Assembly: GCF_013778455.1 (NCBI RefSeq)
Contig: NZ_JACEHE010000032.1
Span: 1-64,000 of the forward strand
Source of the DNA: Streptomyces himalayensis subsp. himalayensis
GTDB taxonomy: Bacteria > Actinomycetota > Actinomycetes > Streptomycetales > Streptomycetaceae
Direction of reading: 5' to 3'
DNA: 64,000 nt
Shown here: positions 14,906 through 23,663 of the stretch, in pieces
How positions within the stretch are numbered: position 1 is the first letter of the stretch
How the letters are laid out: every line of letters starts with the position of its first letter
The notes under the pieces: model-generated
Seen by the model: the letters and a program-made list of their open reading frames with translations, nothing else
The model's database searches: none
What the model was told of the DNA's origin: nothing
Position numbers and translations under genes: made by a program

Positions 14906-15056
14906 GTACGTCCCTTCGATCGCGAAAACTGAAAGGTTCTGCAGCTCCTGCCACTGTATGCAAGCGCGCTGACACCTGGCGAAGTTCCCGTGACCCGCCC
15001 CTCTCTCGCCGTCACCGTTGTGGGCAATCGTTCAGCAGGGCTTGGGGCAATCGTTC

Positions 15057-15124
15057 AGCGGGGCTGGGGCACCTCCCATGCCCTTGAGGCAATGGGGCAG
15101 GGTGTGCAAAACCCACGACGGCGG
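15057..15124. repeat. Dispersed Streptomyces intergenic repeat
   Basis: A GC-rich hairpin block (GGGGCTGGGGCACCTCCCAT and so on) ends in ACCCACGACGGCGG. The last 38 bases (15087-15124) match 7333-7370 at 33 positions, which shows the element is dispersed. Confidence 0.75.
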
Positions 15125-15219
15125 TTGCCCTCGCGTACGGCTCGGCGCAGCCTCCGGTGGGCCCTGGCTCAGGGGCGGCAGAGGCGTGGGCCGAGGCCGG
15201 CAGAGGGCCCGCGGCCGCC

Positions 15220-15263
15220 GTTGTCAGTGGCCTGGTCCACAGTTGTCAGCGAGGCGGTCCACA
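15220..15263. repeat. 22-base tandem duplication before parC
   Basis: Copies at 15220-15241 and 15242-15263 both start GTTGTCAG and end GGTCCACA. The ends resemble degenerate DnaA boxes (TTGTCCACA), but neither is a full match. They lie about 75 bases upstream of parC. Confidence 0.8.
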
Positions 15264-15337
15264 ATGGTCCGCATCAGATCCGTTCATGGCCCTGAGCCCG
15301 ATGGCCCGGCAGACAGTGTGAAGGAGCCGCAGCAGCG

Positions 15338-17791
15338 ATGGCCCGCCGCAGCACGAAGACCCCGCCGCCCGACGACTTCGAGGAGAGGATCCTCGACATC
15401 GACGTCGTCGACGAGATGCAGGGCTCCTTCCTCGAGTACGCGTACTCGGTGATCTACTCCCGGGCTCTGCCGGACGCCCGGGACGGCATGAAGCCCGTGC
15501 ACCGCCGCATCGTCTACCAGATGAACGAGATGGGCCTGCGCCCCGACCGCGGCTATGTGAAGTGCGCCCGCGTCGTCGGCGAGGTCATGGGTAAGTTGCA
15601 CCCGCACGGCGACGCGTCGATCTACGACGCGCTGGTGCGCATGGCCCAGCCGTTCTCGATGCGCCTGCCCCTCGTCGACGGCCACGGCAACTTCGGCTCC
15701 CTCGGCAACGACGACCCGCCGGCCGCCATGAGGTACACGGAGTGCCGGATGGCCGATGCCACGTCGCTGATGACGGAGTCCATCGACGAGGACACGGTCG
15801 ACTTCACGCCGAACTACGACGGCCAGGAGCAGGAGCCGGTCGCCCTCCCCGCCGCGTATCCGAACCTGCTGGTCAACGGCGCGTCCGGGATCGCCGTCGG
15901 CATGGCGACGAACATGCCGCCGCACAACCTGGGCGAGGTCATCGCGGCCGCCCGCCATCTGATCAGGCACCCGGGCGCCGACCTCGAGACGCTCATGAGG
16001 TACGTCCCGGGGCCCGACCTGCCCACCGGCGGCCGCATCGTCGGCCTCTCCGGGATCAGGGACGCGTACGAGACTGGCCGAGGCACATTCAAGATCCGGG
16101 CCACGGTTGCCGTGGAGACCGTGACGGCGCGCCGCAAGGGCCTCGTCGTGACCGAGTTGCCGTTCGCCGTCGGCCCGGAGAAGGTGATCGCCAAGATCAA
16201 GGACCTGGTCGGCTCGAAGAAGCTGCAGGGCATCGCCGACGTCAAGGACCTCACGGACCGTGCGCACGGCCTACGCCTGGTGATCGAGATCAAGAACGGC
16301 TTCGTGCCGGAGGCGGTCCTTGAACAGCTGTACAAGCTGACGCCCATGGAGGAGTCCTTCGGCATCAACAACGTCGCGCTGGTCGACGGCCAGCCGCTCA
16401 CGCTGGGCCTGAAGGAGCTCCTTGAGGTCTATCTCGACCACCGCTTCAACGTCGTCCGCCGCCGCAGCGAGTTCCGCCGCAGCAAGAAGCGCGACCGGCT
16501 GCACCTTGTCGACGGCCTGCTGGTCGCGCTGATCGACATCGACGAGGTCATCCAGCTCATCCGCTCCAGCGACAACTCCGCGCAGGCCAAGGAGCGCCTG
16601 ATGGGGCGGTTCGGGCTCAGCGACATCCAGACGCAGTACATCCTCGACACGCCGCTGCGCCGTCTCACCAAGTTCGACCGCATCGAGCTGGAGTCGGAGC
16701 GGGACAGGCTGAACAGGGAGATCGAGGAGCTCACCCGCGTCCTCGAGTCGGACGCTGAGCTGCGCAAGCTCGTGTCGAACGAACTGGCCGCCGTGGCGAA
16801 GAAGTTCGGCACGGAGCGGCGCACGGTCCTGCTGGAGTCGGCGGGCGCGCCGGCAGCCACGGTGCCACTGCAGGTCGCCGACGACCCGTGCCGGGTGATG
16901 CTGTCGTCGACGGGCCTCCTGGCGCGTACACCGAACGGCAACCCCTTCGAGGACGCCGACGGCCGGCGCGTAAAGCACGACGTGGTCGTGTCGTCCGTGC
17001 CGGCGACAGCGCGCGGCGAGGTGGGTGCGGTCACCTCGTCCGGTCGGCTGCTGCGGCTGTCGGTGATCGATCTCCCGCAGCTTCCGGAGTCGACACTGTC
17101 ACCCAACCTCGCGGGCGGCGCCCCGCTGTCGGAGTTCCTGCCCCTGGAGGCCGACGAGCGGGTCGTGTGCCTGACGACGCTCGACGAATCCTCTCCCGGC
17201 CTGGCGCTGGGCACCGAGCAGGGCGTCGTCAAGCGCGTCCTCCCGGACTACCCGTCGAACAAGGACGAGCTGGAGGTCATCACCCTCAAGGAGGGCGACC
17301 GGATCGTCGGCGCGGTCGAGCTGCGTACGGGCGATGAGGACCTGGTCTTCATCACGGACGACGCCCAGTTGCTGCGCTTCCAGGCCTCCGTGGTCCGCCC
17401 ACAGGGCCGCCCGGCCGGCGGTATGGCGGGCATCAAGCTGGCGGAGGGCGCGAAGGTCATCTCGTTCACGGCCGTCGACCCCTCGGCGGACGCTGTCGTC
17501 TTCACGGTCGCGGGCTCCCGCGGAACCTTGGACGACTCGGTCCAGACGACGGCGAAGCTGACCCCGTTCGACCAGTACCCGCGCAAGGGCCGCGCCACGG
17601 GCGGCGTGCGCTGCCAGCGGTTCCTGAAGGGCGAGGACTGCCTGAGCTTCGCCTGGGCCGGCGAGACGCCTGCCCGCGCGGCCCAGAAGAACGGTTCGCC
17701 GACGGAGCTGCCGGAAATCGACCCGCGCCGGGACGGATCCGGCGTGTCGCTCGGCAAGCCGGTGGGGGTGGTGGCGGGACCGCCTGCGTAA
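15338..17791 (+). CDS. parC: DNA topoisomerase IV subunit A
   Basis: Catalytic DNA-breaking subunit of topoisomerase IV, decatenating daughter chromosomes together with ParE. It has 817 residues. The N-terminal breakage-reunion domain has the catalytic tyrosine Y133 in AAMRYTEC, and the quinolone region HPHGDASIYDA at 88-98. The C-terminal beta-pinwheel follows from about residue 500. The GyrA-box QRRGGKG is not found, and the partner parE is in the window, favouring ParC over GyrA. The ATG at 15338 follows AAGGAG with a slightly long spacer. It is divergent from the M16 pair. Confidence 0.93.
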   Translation: MARRSTKTPPPDDFEERILDIDVVDEMQGSFLEYAYSVIYSRALPDARDGMKPVHRRIVYQMNEMGLRPDRGYVKCARVVGEVMGKLHPHGDASIYDALVRMAQPFSMRLPLVDGHGNFGSLGNDDPPAAMRYTECRMADATSLMTESIDEDTVDFTPNYDGQEQEPVALPAAYPNLLVNGASGIAVGMATNMPPHNLGEVIAAARHLIRHPGADLETLMRYVPGPDLPTGGRIVGLSGIRDAYETGRGTFKIRATVAVETVTARRKGLVVTELPFAVGPEKVIAKIKDLVGSKKLQGIADVKDLTDRAHGLRLVIEIKNGFVPEAVLEQLYKLTPMEESFGINNVALVDGQPLTLGLKELLEVYLDHRFNVVRRRSEFRRSKKRDRLHLVDGLLVALIDIDEVIQLIRSSDNSAQAKERLMGRFGLSDIQTQYILDTPLRRLTKFDRIELESERDRLNREIEELTRVLESDAELRKLVSNELAAVAKKFGTERRTVLLESAGAPAATVPLQVADDPCRVMLSSTGLLARTPNGNPFEDADGRRVKHDVVVSSVPATARGEVGAVTSSGRLLRLSVIDLPQLPESTLSPNLAGGAPLSEFLPLEADERVVCLTTLDESSPGLALGTEQGVVKRVLPDYPSNKDELEVITLKEGDRIVGAVELRTGDEDLVFITDDAQLLRFQASVVRPQGRPAGGMAGIKLAEGAKVISFTAVDPSADAVVFTVAGSRGTLDDSVQTTAKLTPFDQYPRKGRATGGVRCQRFLKGEDCLSFAWAGETPARAAQKNGSPTELPEIDPRRDGSGVSLGKPVGVVAGPPA

Positions 17792-17842
17792 GCGACCCTG
17801 CCTCCACCCCTGCGGAGGCCGACCGGTCCCGCGACCCGGGGG

Positions 17843-18925
17843 TCAGTCGGCTTCTGCCTGCTCGGGTTCCGCTGGGTCCTCGGGTTCCTCTACGTAGCGG
17901 AGGACGCCCCACATGCCGTGCTCATCGGCATGGGGGGCGTCCGGGCTCCGGAGGGACCCGTCCCGGGTTCCGTCCAGCTCCTTGTACAGGGCCGCACCGT
18001 CGATACCGGAACCGATGAGGACGAGCTGGGTGAGACGTGCCGCGCCAGTCGCCCAGGGCTCCGGATAGAACCGCAGAAACGGTCCGACGGCATGCACGAC
18101 GTAGCGGTTGCGGACATCCGCGGCGCCGAAGTCGACGTGGCCCTTGATGCGGTAGAGCCCTTCGGGCCTGCGTTCGAGGAACTCCATCAACCGGCGCGGG
18201 CTCAGCGGCACTTCGGAGATGAAGGAGAGACTGTCGTAGGCGGCGTGCAGGTGGTCACCCTGATCGTCCGCGTCGCCATGCTCATGCATGTCATCGAAGG
18301 ACAGCTGCCCGATCCGCTCCTCGGCGGGCTTGCGGTCGAAGAGCAGCTCGGGATCGATCCGCCCGTACGACGCGGGGACCACGGCGGCACGACGGGCGAG
18401 CCCGCGGACGAGCCCGATGGTCCGCTCCCGGTCCTCCTCCGGCACACGGTCGGCCTTGTTGACCACGACGAGGTCGGCGATGGCAAGATGCCGCTCGATC
18501 TCCGGATGCCGCTCGCGAGTGCTGTCGAACTCGGCGGCATCGACGACCTCGACCAGCCCGCCGTACACGACGCGCGGATTCTCACTGGCGAGAACCATAC
18601 GGACGAGTTCCTGCGGCTCGGCGAGGCCACTTGCCTCGATGACGACGACGTCGATGCGGGCGGACGGCCGGGTGAGCTTGTCCAGATACGCGTCGAGATC
18701 GCTCGCGTCCACGGCGCAGCACAGGCAGCCGTTGCCGAGCGAGACGGTCGAGTCGCCGAGCGCTCCCGCCACAGCCATCGCGTCGATCTCGATCGCCCCG
18801 AAGTCATTGACGATCGCGCCGATCCGGCTGCCTCTGCTGCTGTGCAGGAGGTGGTTGAGCAGCGTGGTCTTCCCGGATCCCAGGAACCCCGCGAGTACGA
18901 CGACTGGGACCTGCCGCTCACTCAA
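17843..18925 (-). CDS. CobW/COG0523-family GTP-dependent metallochaperone
   Basis: G3E-family P-loop GTPase, probably transferring zinc or another metal to client proteins. Using the TTG at 18925 it has 360 residues, with Walker A GFLGSGKTT at 13-21 and the hallmark metal motif GCLCC at 66-70. The G-domain NKAD sits in VVVNKADRVPEE, and the C-terminal CobW domain starts near RRLMEFLERRPEGLYRIKG. A His/Asp-rich linker (MHEHGDADDQGDHLHAAYD) may bind metal. The TTG is preferred to longer in-frame starts because AAGAAGGG lies 8 bases before it and the protein begins right at the P-loop strand. No Zur box was recognised upstream. Confidence 0.87.
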   Translation of the reverse strand: MSERQVPVVVLAGFLGSGKTTLLNHLLHSSRGSRIGAIVNDFGAIEIDAMAVAGALGDSTVSLGNGCLCCAVDASDLDAYLDKLTRPSARIDVVVIEASGLAEPQELVRMVLASENPRVVYGGLVEVVDAAEFDSTRERHPEIERHLAIADLVVVNKADRVPEEDRERTIGLVRGLARRAAVVPASYGRIDPELLFDRKPAEERIGQLSFDDMHEHGDADDQGDHLHAAYDSLSFISEVPLSPRRLMEFLERRPEGLYRIKGHVDFGAADVRNRYVVHAVGPFLRFYPEPWATGAARLTQLVLIGSGIDGAALYKELDGTRDGSLRSPDAPHADEHGMWGVLRYVEEPEDPAEPEQAEAD

Positions 18926-19238
18926 ACTGGCGACCCTTCTTGTGCAACGCCTGTTGTACGGCGGTTCTTGTTCGACGACAGAGGACCGACCCAGAATATG
19001 TGCGCCCAGAACCCCGGCAAAGTGAACGATTGTTAGCACCGCTTGCTGGGCACACACTCAGCACGGCGCCGGCAAGCATGACGGACGTTCCTGCCGTGCG
19101 CCTCCTGTCCGCCTCCCCGCCGATCAGAGCCGCTCGGCACCCCGGGAGACGGCAAGCGCGACGCCATCGCTCGCCGGTCAATTCCCTGTCCACCCGCACC
19201 CGACGACCGGCGGACGGTCGCTTGAACCGGGGGTTGAC
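18926..19238. other. Divergent spacer between the CobW and DUF6082 genes
   Basis: 313 bases. The frame extends upstream of the CobW start but lacks coding-like character. No repeat, hairpin or operator was recognised; promoters for both divergent genes must lie here. Confidence 0.5.
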
Positions 19239-19733
19239 ATGGCCACACAGAAACTTGGGATACGAGTGTTGAGCTCCGCCGCGGCCGGGCTGGCTCTCAG
19301 TGCGGGGGCACTGCTGCTGACTGCACAGCAGCGCAGATATGACGCCCTCACCCGGCAGCACCGGCTCCACTTCGACCTGCTGTGCAAAGCCATGGACGAC
19401 CCCGCCCTGGCTGCCGTCCTGGACACGTACGACAGCGAGATACCACCTGCCACGCAGCGGCAGTACCTGTTCGCCAACGCTCTTTACGTCAACGCGATCC
19501 ACGCTCACCGGATCGGGGCGATGAGCCGCGAGGAGCTGTATGGACACCTTCGAGTGATGTGTCAGAACGCCGTGTTCCGTGACTATTGGGAAGCGACTCG
19601 CCACCACCGTGCGAGTTTGCCGAGCTCATCGGACGAAGCGGCACTGGGCCGGATGATGGACAGCTTGGTCCGCGATCTGCAGGATGCGGACACAGAGGAG
19701 TGGTGGGTCGTGGGGCAACCTCCGGAACACTAG
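19239..19733 (+). CDS. DUF6082 family protein, single N-terminal membrane segment
   Basis: 164 residues. A hydrophobic stretch at about 9-28 (VLSSAAAGLALSAGALLLTA) is followed by a charged helical domain with QHRLHFDLLCKAMDDP and NALYVNAIHAHRIG. It probably sits in the membrane with the helical part in the cytoplasm. The ATG at 19239 follows a GGGGG stretch. The family is abundant in Streptomyces and its function is unknown. A small conserved protein follows after 115 bases in the same direction. Confidence 0.72.
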   Translation: MATQKLGIRVLSSAAAGLALSAGALLLTAQQRRYDALTRQHRLHFDLLCKAMDDPALAAVLDTYDSEIPPATQRQYLFANALYVNAIHAHRIGAMSREELYGHLRVMCQNAVFRDYWEATRHHRASLPSSSDEAALGRMMDSLVRDLQDADTEEWWVVGQPPEH

Positions 19734-19848
19734 GGCCAGTTGGCCTACATGTCCGACTACATCCAGAGCATCAAGAGGCTAACCTGTCCCCAAACTCAAC
19801 GCTCAGGGCCTTTATGCCCTCGCTACTGTTCCAAGGACCGGGATCCCC

Positions 19849-20085
19849 TTGAAGATCGTGCGCCGTATCGGCGCTTCGCCCCGCGAGCGGGGCAGCGCGA
19901 CTGGCCAGACGTGCCCTGACCTCTTTGAATTGAGCGACGGGAACTTCGCTGTTATCGGGACAGAGGCCACCGCAGCGCTCGAGAAGGAACTGCCTCCGGA
20001 CGCCGCTCGCGCCGACTACGAGCGCATCGTGGTCGTAAGCCGCGAAACCCTGGTCCGTGCCAAGGCCGACATCCCCGACGCCTAG
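19849..20085 (+). CDS. Small conserved protein, unknown function
   Basis: 78 residues from a TTG at 19849, with AAGGA about 12 bases upstream. It begins MKIVRRIGASPRERGS and contains the segment CPDLFELSDGNFAVIGTEAT, then a C-terminal ERIVVVSRETLVRAK. The composition and GC-rich third positions are coding-like. I recall similar short Streptomyces proteins of unknown role but cannot name a family with certainty. It ends about 110 bases before the iron-regulated ferredoxin gene, with no apparent shared operon because an operator intervenes. Confidence 0.65.
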   Translation: MKIVRRIGASPRERGSATGQTCPDLFELSDGNFAVIGTEATAALEKELPPDAARADYERIVVVSRETLVRAKADIPDA

Positions 20086-20178
20086 CGATCCCAGACTTCC
20101 CGGGTCCGGCACCGACAAGCCACGGTGCCGGACCTGTGGCGTTCCAGCGGGTGCCCCCAAGATTCGCACGCGCCCAAT

Positions 20179-20197
20179 TCAGGTTAGGCTCACCTAC
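20179..20197. promoter_or_regulatory. DmdR/IdeR iron box abutting the start codon
   Basis: TCAGGTTAGGCTCACCTAC matches the 19-base actinobacterial iron box TTAGGTTAGGCTCACCTAA at 17 positions. It ends one base before the GTG of the following gene. The TAGGCT inside could be the -10 element of a nearly leaderless transcript, with repression when iron is sufficient. Confidence 0.9.
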
Positions 20198-21148
20198 GTG
20201 AGTACGTGCGCGACCGCCTCCCACGCCCTCGACGAACCCCTCGTCGGGACAGCCGCCACGGCGAGGACGTGGCTGCTGGTGGAGCAGCCAGGGCCCTGGG
20301 GTGCCAAGGCGCTCACGTCCAGCCATCTGGACCCCGTGCTCGGTCGCGCCCTCGAGGCGGCCGCCGAGGGAACGGGCGTGCGCGTAGCCCTCATCCGGCG
20401 CCCAGGCCGCCACGCCGACTGCCACACACCCACCCGCCGACAGGTGTACGCATCCCACACCGCCCCCGGAAACACCTGGCTGCGAAGCGCCACGACCGAG
20501 TCCCCTGAGCAGTTGCTCAAGCTCGACTTCCAGGCCCTCGGCATGGGCCACCACCACACGTTCGACCGTGTCCTCCAGGGCGAGGCCCACACCGGCTCCC
20601 CGCTCACGCTCGTCTGCACCAACGGCAAGCGCGACCGCTGCTGTGCGCTCCTCGGCCGGCCCCTCGCAGCCGAACTCGATGCGTCCGGAGTCGACGGCGT
20701 CTGGGAGGTCACCCACCTCGGCGGCCACCGCTTCTCGCCGACCCTTCTGGTCCTGCCGTTCGGATACGCGTACGGCCGCGCCGCGGCCCACCACGTGAAG
20801 GAGATCCTCGAAGGGGTCCGGGAGGGCCGCGTCGTCACCGAAAGGTGCCGCGGAAACTCGGCGTGGGAGCGGCCAGGACAGGCCGCCGAGCTGGCCGTGC
20901 GTACGTCGACGGGCGAAGACCGCGCCGGCACCCTCACCGTCGTACGGACGGACGGGGCCGCCCCGCGCTGGGAGGTGACCGTCGCCCACAACGACGGGCG
21001 CCACTGGCGGGTCACCGTCGCTCAGGGCGCCTCCCTGCCACCCCGCCCCGAGAGCTGCGGCTCGTCCCTCGGCTCACCGGCGAGAATGGATGTCGTAGCG
21101 GTACGAGAGGTCCGCCCGACAGCCGAGGCCGTCCGCCTCGCGGGCTGA
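20198..21148 (+). CDS. Sucrase/ferredoxin-like (thioredoxin-fold [2Fe-2S]) protein, iron-regulated
   Basis: 316 residues from the GTG at 20198. It belongs to the 'sucrase/ferredoxin-like' (Apd1-type) family of thioredoxin-fold proteins. The conserved block CTNGKRDRCC followed by HLGGHRFSPT provides Cys and His ligands for a [2Fe-2S]-type cluster. The C-terminal third (about 225 on) is beta-rich and less conserved. The iron box immediately upstream implies derepression under iron starvation, so a role in reductive release of iron from siderophores or in cluster homeostasis is plausible (inference). The upstream frame extension from 20057 is rejected because it would run through the operator. 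Confidence 0.85.
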   Translation: MSTCATASHALDEPLVGTAATARTWLLVEQPGPWGAKALTSSHLDPVLGRALEAAAEGTGVRVALIRRPGRHADCHTPTRRQVYASHTAPGNTWLRSATTESPEQLLKLDFQALGMGHHHTFDRVLQGEAHTGSPLTLVCTNGKRDRCCALLGRPLAAELDASGVDGVWEVTHLGGHRFSPTLLVLPFGYAYGRAAAHHVKEILEGVREGRVVTERCRGNSAWERPGQAAELAVRTSTGEDRAGTLTVVRTDGAAPRWEVTVAHNDGRHWRVTVAQGASLPPRPESCGSSLGSPARMDVVAVREVRPTAEAVRLAG

Positions 21149-21281
21149 GACCTCATCTGCTGAGAGCCGGCTCCTGGGCGGCGCAACCTGGGCGACGAGG
21201 CCCGTCCTCGTCACCGGTGCCGAGAGATCCAGGCCACAGGGGCTTCGGTGTAGCCCGCCCACCCCCGTACCGTTCGTACAC

Positions 21282-22922
21282 ATGAGCCCGACCCCCGCCC
21301 TCCGACGACTGCGCCTCGGCATGCCCCGGCGTGTCTTCTCCCAGGTGCTGCTCATGCAGCTGGCGATCGCCGCTGGAGTCGCCGTGCTCGCCACCGGGCT
21401 CTTCCTCGCACCGCTGAGCGATCAGCTCGACGACCAGGCGATGCGGCGCGCTCTCGCCATCGCGCAGACCACGGCAGCGCAGCCGCAGATCGCCGAAGAT
21501 CTGCAGGCGTCGCAGCCCACGCCGGACGGACCCGTCCAGGCCGAGGCGGAACGGATACGGCGGGCCAGCGGCGCGGAATACGTCGTGATCATGAACACAC
21601 AGGGGATCCGCTGGTCCCACCCGGACCACGAGCGGATCGGGAAACTCGTCTCGACCGATCCCAGTGCCGCCATCGCAGGCCAGGAGGTCATGCAGATCGA
21701 CAACGGCACGCTGGGCCGGTCAGCACGCGGCAAGGTCCCCCTACGCGGCGACGACGGCAGGATCGTCGGCGCGGTCTCCGTCGGCATCGAGTACGACAGC
21801 GTCCGGGCCCGGCTGATCAACGCCATACCGGGACTGTTCGCATACGCGGGCGGCGCCCTGGCCGTCGGTGCGCTCGCCGCGTACATGATCTCCCGACGGG
21901 TGCAGCGGCAGACCCGTGACTTGGCCTTCTCGGATATCTCGGCGCTGCTCGCCGAGCGCGAGGCGATGCTGCACGGCATCCGCGAGGGCGTGGTCGCCCT
22001 GGATCGCGGTGGCCGGATCCGGCTGCTCAACGACGAGGCCCAGCGGCTCCTGGGGCTCGACGCGGAGGCGATCGGGCAGCCCCTGGACACGGCGCTCGGC
22101 CCCGGTCGTACGACCGATGTGCTGGCCGGGCGCGTCACCGGAACTGATCTGCTGACGGTGCGCGGCCAGCGCGTCCTCGTCGCCAACCGCATGCCCACCG
22201 ACGACGGCGGCGCCGTCGCCACCCTGCGCGACCGCACCGAACTGGAGCAGCTCGGGCGCGAACTCGACTCCACCCGGGGCCTGATCGACGCCCTGCGCGC
22301 CCAGGACCACGAGCACGCCAACCGCATGCACACGCTGCTGGGCCTGCTGGAGCTGGAGATGTACGAGGAGGCCATGGAGTACGTCGGCGAGGTGGCGGGC
22401 ACACACCGGGTCACCGCCGAGCAGATCACCGAGCGCATCCGTGACCCGCTGCTCGCGGCGCTGCTGGTCGGCAAAGCCACCGTGGCCACGGAGCGCGGGG
22501 TCGCTCTCACCGTCTCCGGAGACAGCGAACTGCCCGACCGGCTGGTCGATCCGCGCGGCCTCGTCACCATCGTCGGCAACCTCGTCGACAACGCACTGGA
22601 CGCGGCGGCGGGAACGGGGCACGCGCGCGTGGAGGTCGTTTTGCGCGCCGAAGGGCGAACGGCGGTTCTGCGGGTGCGCGATTCAGGGCCGGGCGTCCTG
22701 CCCGATCAGCGCGAGTCGATCTTCATGGAAGGCTGGTCCACGAAGGAACCGCCGGCCCATGGCAAGCGGGGCATCGGCCTCGCCCTCGTCCGCAGGCTGG
22801 CCGAGCGGCACGGCGGAAGCGCCCAGGTCGCCGACGCGCCGGCCGGTGGCGCGGAGTTCACCGTCGTACTGCCGGAGGCGCTCGCGGAGTCCGAGCTGGC
22901 CACCATCGAGGAGCCACGATGA
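21282..22922 (+). CDS. Sensor histidine kinase, CitA/DcuS type
   Basis: 546 residues. Membrane helix 1 is at about 20-45, followed by an extracellular Cache/PDC-like sensor (about 50-180, including SGAEYVVIMNTQGIRWSHP). Helix 2 is at about 185-205, then a cytoplasmic PAS domain (HGIREGVVALDRGGRIRLLN). The dimerisation helix with phospho-histidine lies in QDHEHANRMHTLLGLLELE. The HATPase domain has N box GNLVDNALDAA and G boxes DSGPGVLP and GKRGIGLALV. It overlaps its response regulator by four bases. By family it senses C4-dicarboxylates, citrate or similar acids; the neighbouring acetate-type symporter is a plausible target. Confidence 0.92.
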   Translation: MSPTPALRRLRLGMPRRVFSQVLLMQLAIAAGVAVLATGLFLAPLSDQLDDQAMRRALAIAQTTAAQPQIAEDLQASQPTPDGPVQAEAERIRRASGAEYVVIMNTQGIRWSHPDHERIGKLVSTDPSAAIAGQEVMQIDNGTLGRSARGKVPLRGDDGRIVGAVSVGIEYDSVRARLINAIPGLFAYAGGALAVGALAAYMISRRVQRQTRDLAFSDISALLAEREAMLHGIREGVVALDRGGRIRLLNDEAQRLLGLDAEAIGQPLDTALGPGRTTDVLAGRVTGTDLLTVRGQRVLVANRMPTDDGGAVATLRDRTELEQLGRELDSTRGLIDALRAQDHEHANRMHTLLGLLELEMYEEAMEYVGEVAGTHRVTAEQITERIRDPLLAALLVGKATVATERGVALTVSGDSELPDRLVDPRGLVTIVGNLVDNALDAAAGTGHARVEVVLRAEGRTAVLRVRDSGPGVLPDQRESIFMEGWSTKEPPAHGKRGIGLALVRRLAERHGGSAQVADAPAGGAEFTVVLPEALAESELATIEEPR

Positions 22923-23596
22923 TCGAGGTCCTGGTCGTCGACGACGACGTCCGCGTCGCGCAGGTCAATGCCGCCTACGTCGACAAGATCCCGGGTTTCC
23001 GAGTGGCCGCGAAAGCACACAGCGCCGCGGAGGCCCTGCGTCGCGTCGAGGAGCTCGCGGTCGATCTGGTGCTCCTCGATCATTACCTGCCGGACGAGAC
23101 GGGCCTGGAGGTCGTACGGCGGCTCAGGGAGCGCGGACACCAGACCGACGTGATCATGGTGACCGCGGCGCGCGACGTGGCGACGGTCCAGGCAGCGATG
23201 CGGCACGGCGCGTTGCAGTACCTGGTCAAACCGTTCTCGTTCGCCGGTCTGCGGGCGAAGCTGGATGCGTACGCGACGCTGCGGCGCACGCTGGACAGCG
23301 GCGGCGAGGCCGAGCAGTCCGAGGTCGACCGCATCTTCGGCGCGCTGTCCGCGACGGCCGCGCCCGAGCTGCCCAAGGGCCACTCCCCCACCACCGCGGA
23401 GCTCGTCCGCAGGGCGCTGATGGCCGCCACCGGCCCATTGTCCGCCCAAGAGCTGGCGGACCGCACCCAGCTGAGCCGGCAGACCGCTCAGCGCTATCTG
23501 AAACTCCTGGAGCGCTCTGGGCGTGTGAGGCTGAGCCTCAAGTACGGCGAGACGGGCCGCCCGGAACATCGCTATGAGTGGGTTGCCAGCCTGTAG
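22919..23596 (+). CDS. Response regulator, CitB/DcuR type
   Basis: 225 residues. The receiver domain has acidic pocket D8-D10, phospho-acceptor D54 in VLLDHYLPDETG, T82 in MVTAARD and K104 in YLVKPF. The C-terminal part (about 150-220) is a winged helix with the motif SAQELADRTQLSRQTAQRYL, as in CitB-family regulators. It overlaps the kinase stop by four bases (ATGA), so the two are co-translated. It converges with the symporter operon across a 67-base gap. Confidence 0.93.
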   Translation: MIEVLVVDDDVRVAQVNAAYVDKIPGFRVAAKAHSAAEALRRVEELAVDLVLLDHYLPDETGLEVVRRLRERGHQTDVIMVTAARDVATVQAAMRHGALQYLVKPFSFAGLRAKLDAYATLRRTLDSGGEAEQSEVDRIFGALSATAAPELPKGHSPTTAELVRRALMAATGPLSAQELADRTQLSRQTAQRYLKLLERSGRVRLSLKYGETGRPEHRYEWVASL

Positions 23597-23663
23597 GCGC
23601 TGGGGCACGGCCATGAGCCGTGGAGGCAGAGTGTCGGCAGTTCCGCTCAGGCGGGGAGGCCTT

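Larger units (their letters stand above)
14906..15337. other. Divergent M16/parC spacer with repeats
   Basis: 432 bases without a gene. It holds two near-identical 19-base segments (GGGCAATCGTTCAGC at 15023 and 15047), a dispersed Streptomyces-type repeat at about 15057-15124, and a 22-base tandem duplication at 15220-15263. Promoters for both flanking genes must lie here, but I cannot place them confidently. Confidence 0.6.

Noticed and set aside
15220..15263. GGTCCACA ends as DnaA boxes before parC
   Set aside because: Both copies deviate from TTGTCCACA at fixed positions; better explained as a tandem duplication.
18926..19057. Longer start of the CobW-type gene
   Set aside because: Begins well before the P-loop strand and has no ribosome site; the TTG at 18925 has AAGAAGGG.
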